Below the pieces are notes generated by a model that did no database searches, was not told the DNA's origin, and saw only the letters and a program-made list of their open reading frames with translations. DNA of 32,927 nucleotides from Lachnospiraceae bacterium (GTDB lineage Bacteria > Bacillota > Clostridia > Lachnospirales > Lachnospiraceae): the NCBI GenBank assembly GCA_017540265.1, contig JAFYBJ010000064.1, forward strand, positions 1-32,927, written 5' to 3'. The position numbers and the translations under genes were made by a program. How positions within the stretch are numbered: the stretch's first letter is position 1; each line of letters starts with the position of its first letter. Of the stretch, positions 31,005 through 32,927 are shown piece by piece.

Positions 31005-32927
31005 ATGGACGCAGGTAAGTTTCTCCATCTGAATCAGTATTATATTGCGGGGATGAGACCCCTTATAAGGAAGAATTCTTTTTATTCCGATACCACGGGA
31101 AATTTCATATCACCGTCAAAACCGGCTGCTTATGATATGCTGAAGGTCCGCTTCAGGGCTGCTCACAACAATCCCGATCATGTTTACCTTGTGAAAGGCA
31201 GCGGGGAGACGGCAGAGAAGGTACTCATGGACTTATATGAGTGCGACGAGCTTTTTGATTATTACATGGCTGAGATACAGCTGGAAGATGCTCCGCTCAT
31301 ATATCATTTTGAGATACATGTTGGGAAGATAACTGTCCTGTTTGATACAAGGGGCGTGGCAAAAAATATTGATGAGCATTTCCGTTTCAAGGTGATCCCG
31401 GGCTTCAGGACACCGGAATGGATGGAAGGCGCCGTTATGTATCAGATATTTACGGACCGCTTCTGCAACGGGGATAAGTCAAATGATGTGCAGGACAGGG
31501 AATATGCCTATATAGGCGAACATGTGCATCACGTGGATGATTGGGACAGATATCCCGATGCCATGGATGTAAGGAATTTCTATGGAGGGGATCTGCAGGG
31601 CGTGCTGGACAAGATGGATTATCTGGCAGATCTGGGAGTTGAGGTGATATATTTCAACCCGCTTTTCGTTTCTCCTTCAAATCATAAATATGACATACAG
31701 GATTACGACCATATCGATCCTCATTTCGGAAAGATAATAAATGACGGCGGTGAACTGCTGGCAGAAGGAGACAGAACCAATTCGAGGGCATCGAGATATA
31801 TAAAGAGGGTGACGGATCCGGAGAATCTGGAAGCGTCCAACAGGCTTTTTTCCGAGGTGGTTGCAAGTGCCCACAGACACGGCATTAAAGTGATAATGGA
31901 CGGTGTGTTCAATCACTGCGGGTCTTTTAACAAGTGGCTTGACCGGGAAAAGATCTATGACGGAGTGAACGGATATGAGAGGGGGGCATTTACGGATAAG
32001 GAAAGCCCCTATCATGATTATTTCCGTTTTTTTGAGGACAGATGGCCTGATAATACCACCTACGACGGATGGTGGGGAAATGATACTCTTCCCAAGCTCA
32101 ATTATGAAGAATCGGAAAAGCTTCACGATTATATTCTGGAGATAGGGCGCAAGTGGGTATCTCCGCCTTATAATGCCGATGGCTGGAGACTTGACGTGGC
32201 GGCGGATCTGGGCCGCGGTACGGAATACAATCACAGATTCTGGCAGGATTTCAGAAAAGCCGTAAAGGCTGCAAATCCCAATGCCGTTATACTTGCGGAG
32301 CATTATGGTTCCCCGAATGCATGGCTGCAGGGAAATGAGTGGGATACGGTGATGAACTATGATGCCTTTATGGAGCCTGTGACCTGGTTCTTTACGGGAA
32401 TGCAGAAACATTCGGATGAGTTCAGGGCAGATCAGTTAAATAATACGGATAATTTCTGGAATGCGATGATATATCACAGTGCGGATATGCCTTTCCAGTC
32501 TCTCGAGATAGCAATGAACGAGCTCTCAAACCATGATCACTCGCGTTTTCTTACAAGGACAAACCACAGGGCGGGGCGAACGGGAAGCCTCGGGCCTGCG
32601 GCAGCGGATGAAGGTGTGAACAAGGCTGTTATGAGGGAGGCTGTACTCCTTCAATTTACATGGCTGGGAGCTCCGACTGTCTATTACGGGGATGAAGCAG
32701 GGCAGACGGGTTTTACGGATCCCGACAACAGAAGGACCTATCCCTGGGGGCATGAGGACATGGAACTCATAGCCTTTCATAAAAAGATGATAGCCATAAG
32801 GAAGAAATATCATGAATTCAAGCATGGCTCGATAAAGGTTATAAAGCGTGCTTACGGTCTGCTTGCTTACGGGCGGTTTTCAAGGGAGGGGCAGTCCGCG
32901 GTGCTCATAAATAATACCGATGATACC
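31005..32927 (+). CDS. GH13 alpha-amylase/neopullulanase-like enzyme (partial, 3' end outside)
   Basis: 641 codons are open to the window end with no stop. Residues 1-135 form a beta-rich N-terminal domain like that of neopullulanase-type enzymes. The barrel starts at about 138 with AVMYQIFTDRFCNGD. GH13 conserved regions are present: MDGVFNHCG, GWRLDVAAD with nucleophile D397, LAEHYGS with acid/base E432, and NHDHSRF with D511, followed by YYGDEAG. The full catalytic triad is intact. There is no signal peptide, so it should act in the cytoplasm on maltodextrins or similar alpha-glucans. ATG 31005 is preferred over 30999 because GTGAGGT is then correctly spaced. Expression is probably controlled by the palindromic divergent promoter. 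Confidence 0.92.
   Translation, partial: MDAGKFLHLNQYYIAGMRPLIRKNSFYSDTTGNFISPSKPAAYDMLKVRFRAAHNNPDHVYLVKGSGETAEKVLMDLYECDELFDYYMAEIQLEDAPLIYHFEIHVGKITVLFDTRGVAKNIDEHFRFKVIPGFRTPEWMEGAVMYQIFTDRFCNGDKSNDVQDREYAYIGEHVHHVDDWDRYPDAMDVRNFYGGDLQGVLDKMDYLADLGVEVIYFNPLFVSPSNHKYDIQDYDHIDPHFGKIINDGGELLAEGDRTNSRASRYIKRVTDPENLEASNRLFSEVVASAHRHGIKVIMDGVFNHCGSFNKWLDREKIYDGVNGYERGAFTDKESPYHDYFRFFEDRWPDNTTYDGWWGNDTLPKLNYEESEKLHDYILEIGRKWVSPPYNADGWRLDVAADLGRGTEYNHRFWQDFRKAVKAANPNAVILAEHYGSPNAWLQGNEWDTVMNYDAFMEPVTWFFTGMQKHSDEFRADQLNNTDNFWNAMIYHSADMPFQSLEIAMNELSNHDHSRFLTRTNHRAGRTGSLGPAAADEGVNKAVMREAVLLQFTWLGAPTVYYGDEAGQTGFTDPDNRRTYPWGHEDMELIAFHKKMIAIRKKYHEFKHGSIKVIKRAYGLLAYGRFSREGQSAVLINNTDDT

Noticed and set aside
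30846-31028. N-terminal extension of the minus-strand membrane protein
   Set aside because: It crosses the divergent promoter region; GAGGT and the transmembrane start support the ATG at 30845.

Overview
The window looks like a chromosomal segment of an anaerobic Firmicute, most likely a Lachnospiraceae relative (Butyrivibrio-like). The grounds are gene content and order: ireB-ruvX-DUF1292, RNase J, ylbF, an MltG-like gene, trmR and a U32 peptidase, ispE next to an FCD-type gntR, a nifS/thiI pair, a rhodanese-less ThiI, strong AGGAGG-type ribosome binding sites, and many ATGA/TGATG stop-start overlaps. No database search was possible; family names come from reading motifs.

Bases 1 to about 4500 form an accessory island, visibly more AT-rich than the rest. 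It starts with 21-bp tandem repeats plus inverted copies of the same repeat family, followed by the C-terminal remnant of an IS30-type transposase. Next comes a compact restriction-modification cassette: a small HTH regulator behind a promoter/operator, a 58-aa protein, a PD-(D/E)XK endonuclease and an N6-adenine methyltransferase, closed by a hairpin terminator. A truncated MobA/MobL-type relaxase follows, broken at a 29-bp near-perfect palindrome. The island ends just before kduI.

Bases 4500-12500 are core genes on the plus strand: kduI (its promoter carries a textbook catabolite-responsive element), prmA, rsmE and a NifS-like cysteine desulfurase. A membrane hybrid histidine kinase (HisKA-HATPase-REC-HPt) and a LytTR response regulator follow, then thiI. 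The sulfur-transfer pair nifS/thiI is thus split by a phosphorelay. A bidirectional terminator separates thiI from a minus-strand HPr-like gene that lacks the phosphorylatable histidine.

Bases 12800-21000 are mainly RNA-related genes: mtaB (tRNA methylthiolation), ireB, ruvX, a DUF1292 gene, RNase J, ylbF, a short catalytically empty MltG/YceG-like protein, trmR and a trhP-like U32 peptidase (together predicted to make mo5U34 in tRNA), a small unknown gene, and a short-type argC.

Bases 21000-28200 hold a minus-strand unknown gene, and then a lipoprotein, an MMPL/RND-type permease with an unusual repeat tail, and a 1113-aa C-terminally membrane-anchored protein with GLUG repeats on both sides of a long helical insert. 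The last two genes overlap by 4 bp. This is the best candidate for an undescribed envelope system here.

Bases 28200-32927 hold ispE (possibly leaderless), an FCD-type gntR, a DUF1934 gene, a minus-strand single-pass membrane protein, and the first 641 codons of a GH13 alpha-amylase/neopullulanase cut off by the window end. The last two genes diverge from back-to-back promoters whose -35 boxes overlap inside a perfect 14-bp palindrome.
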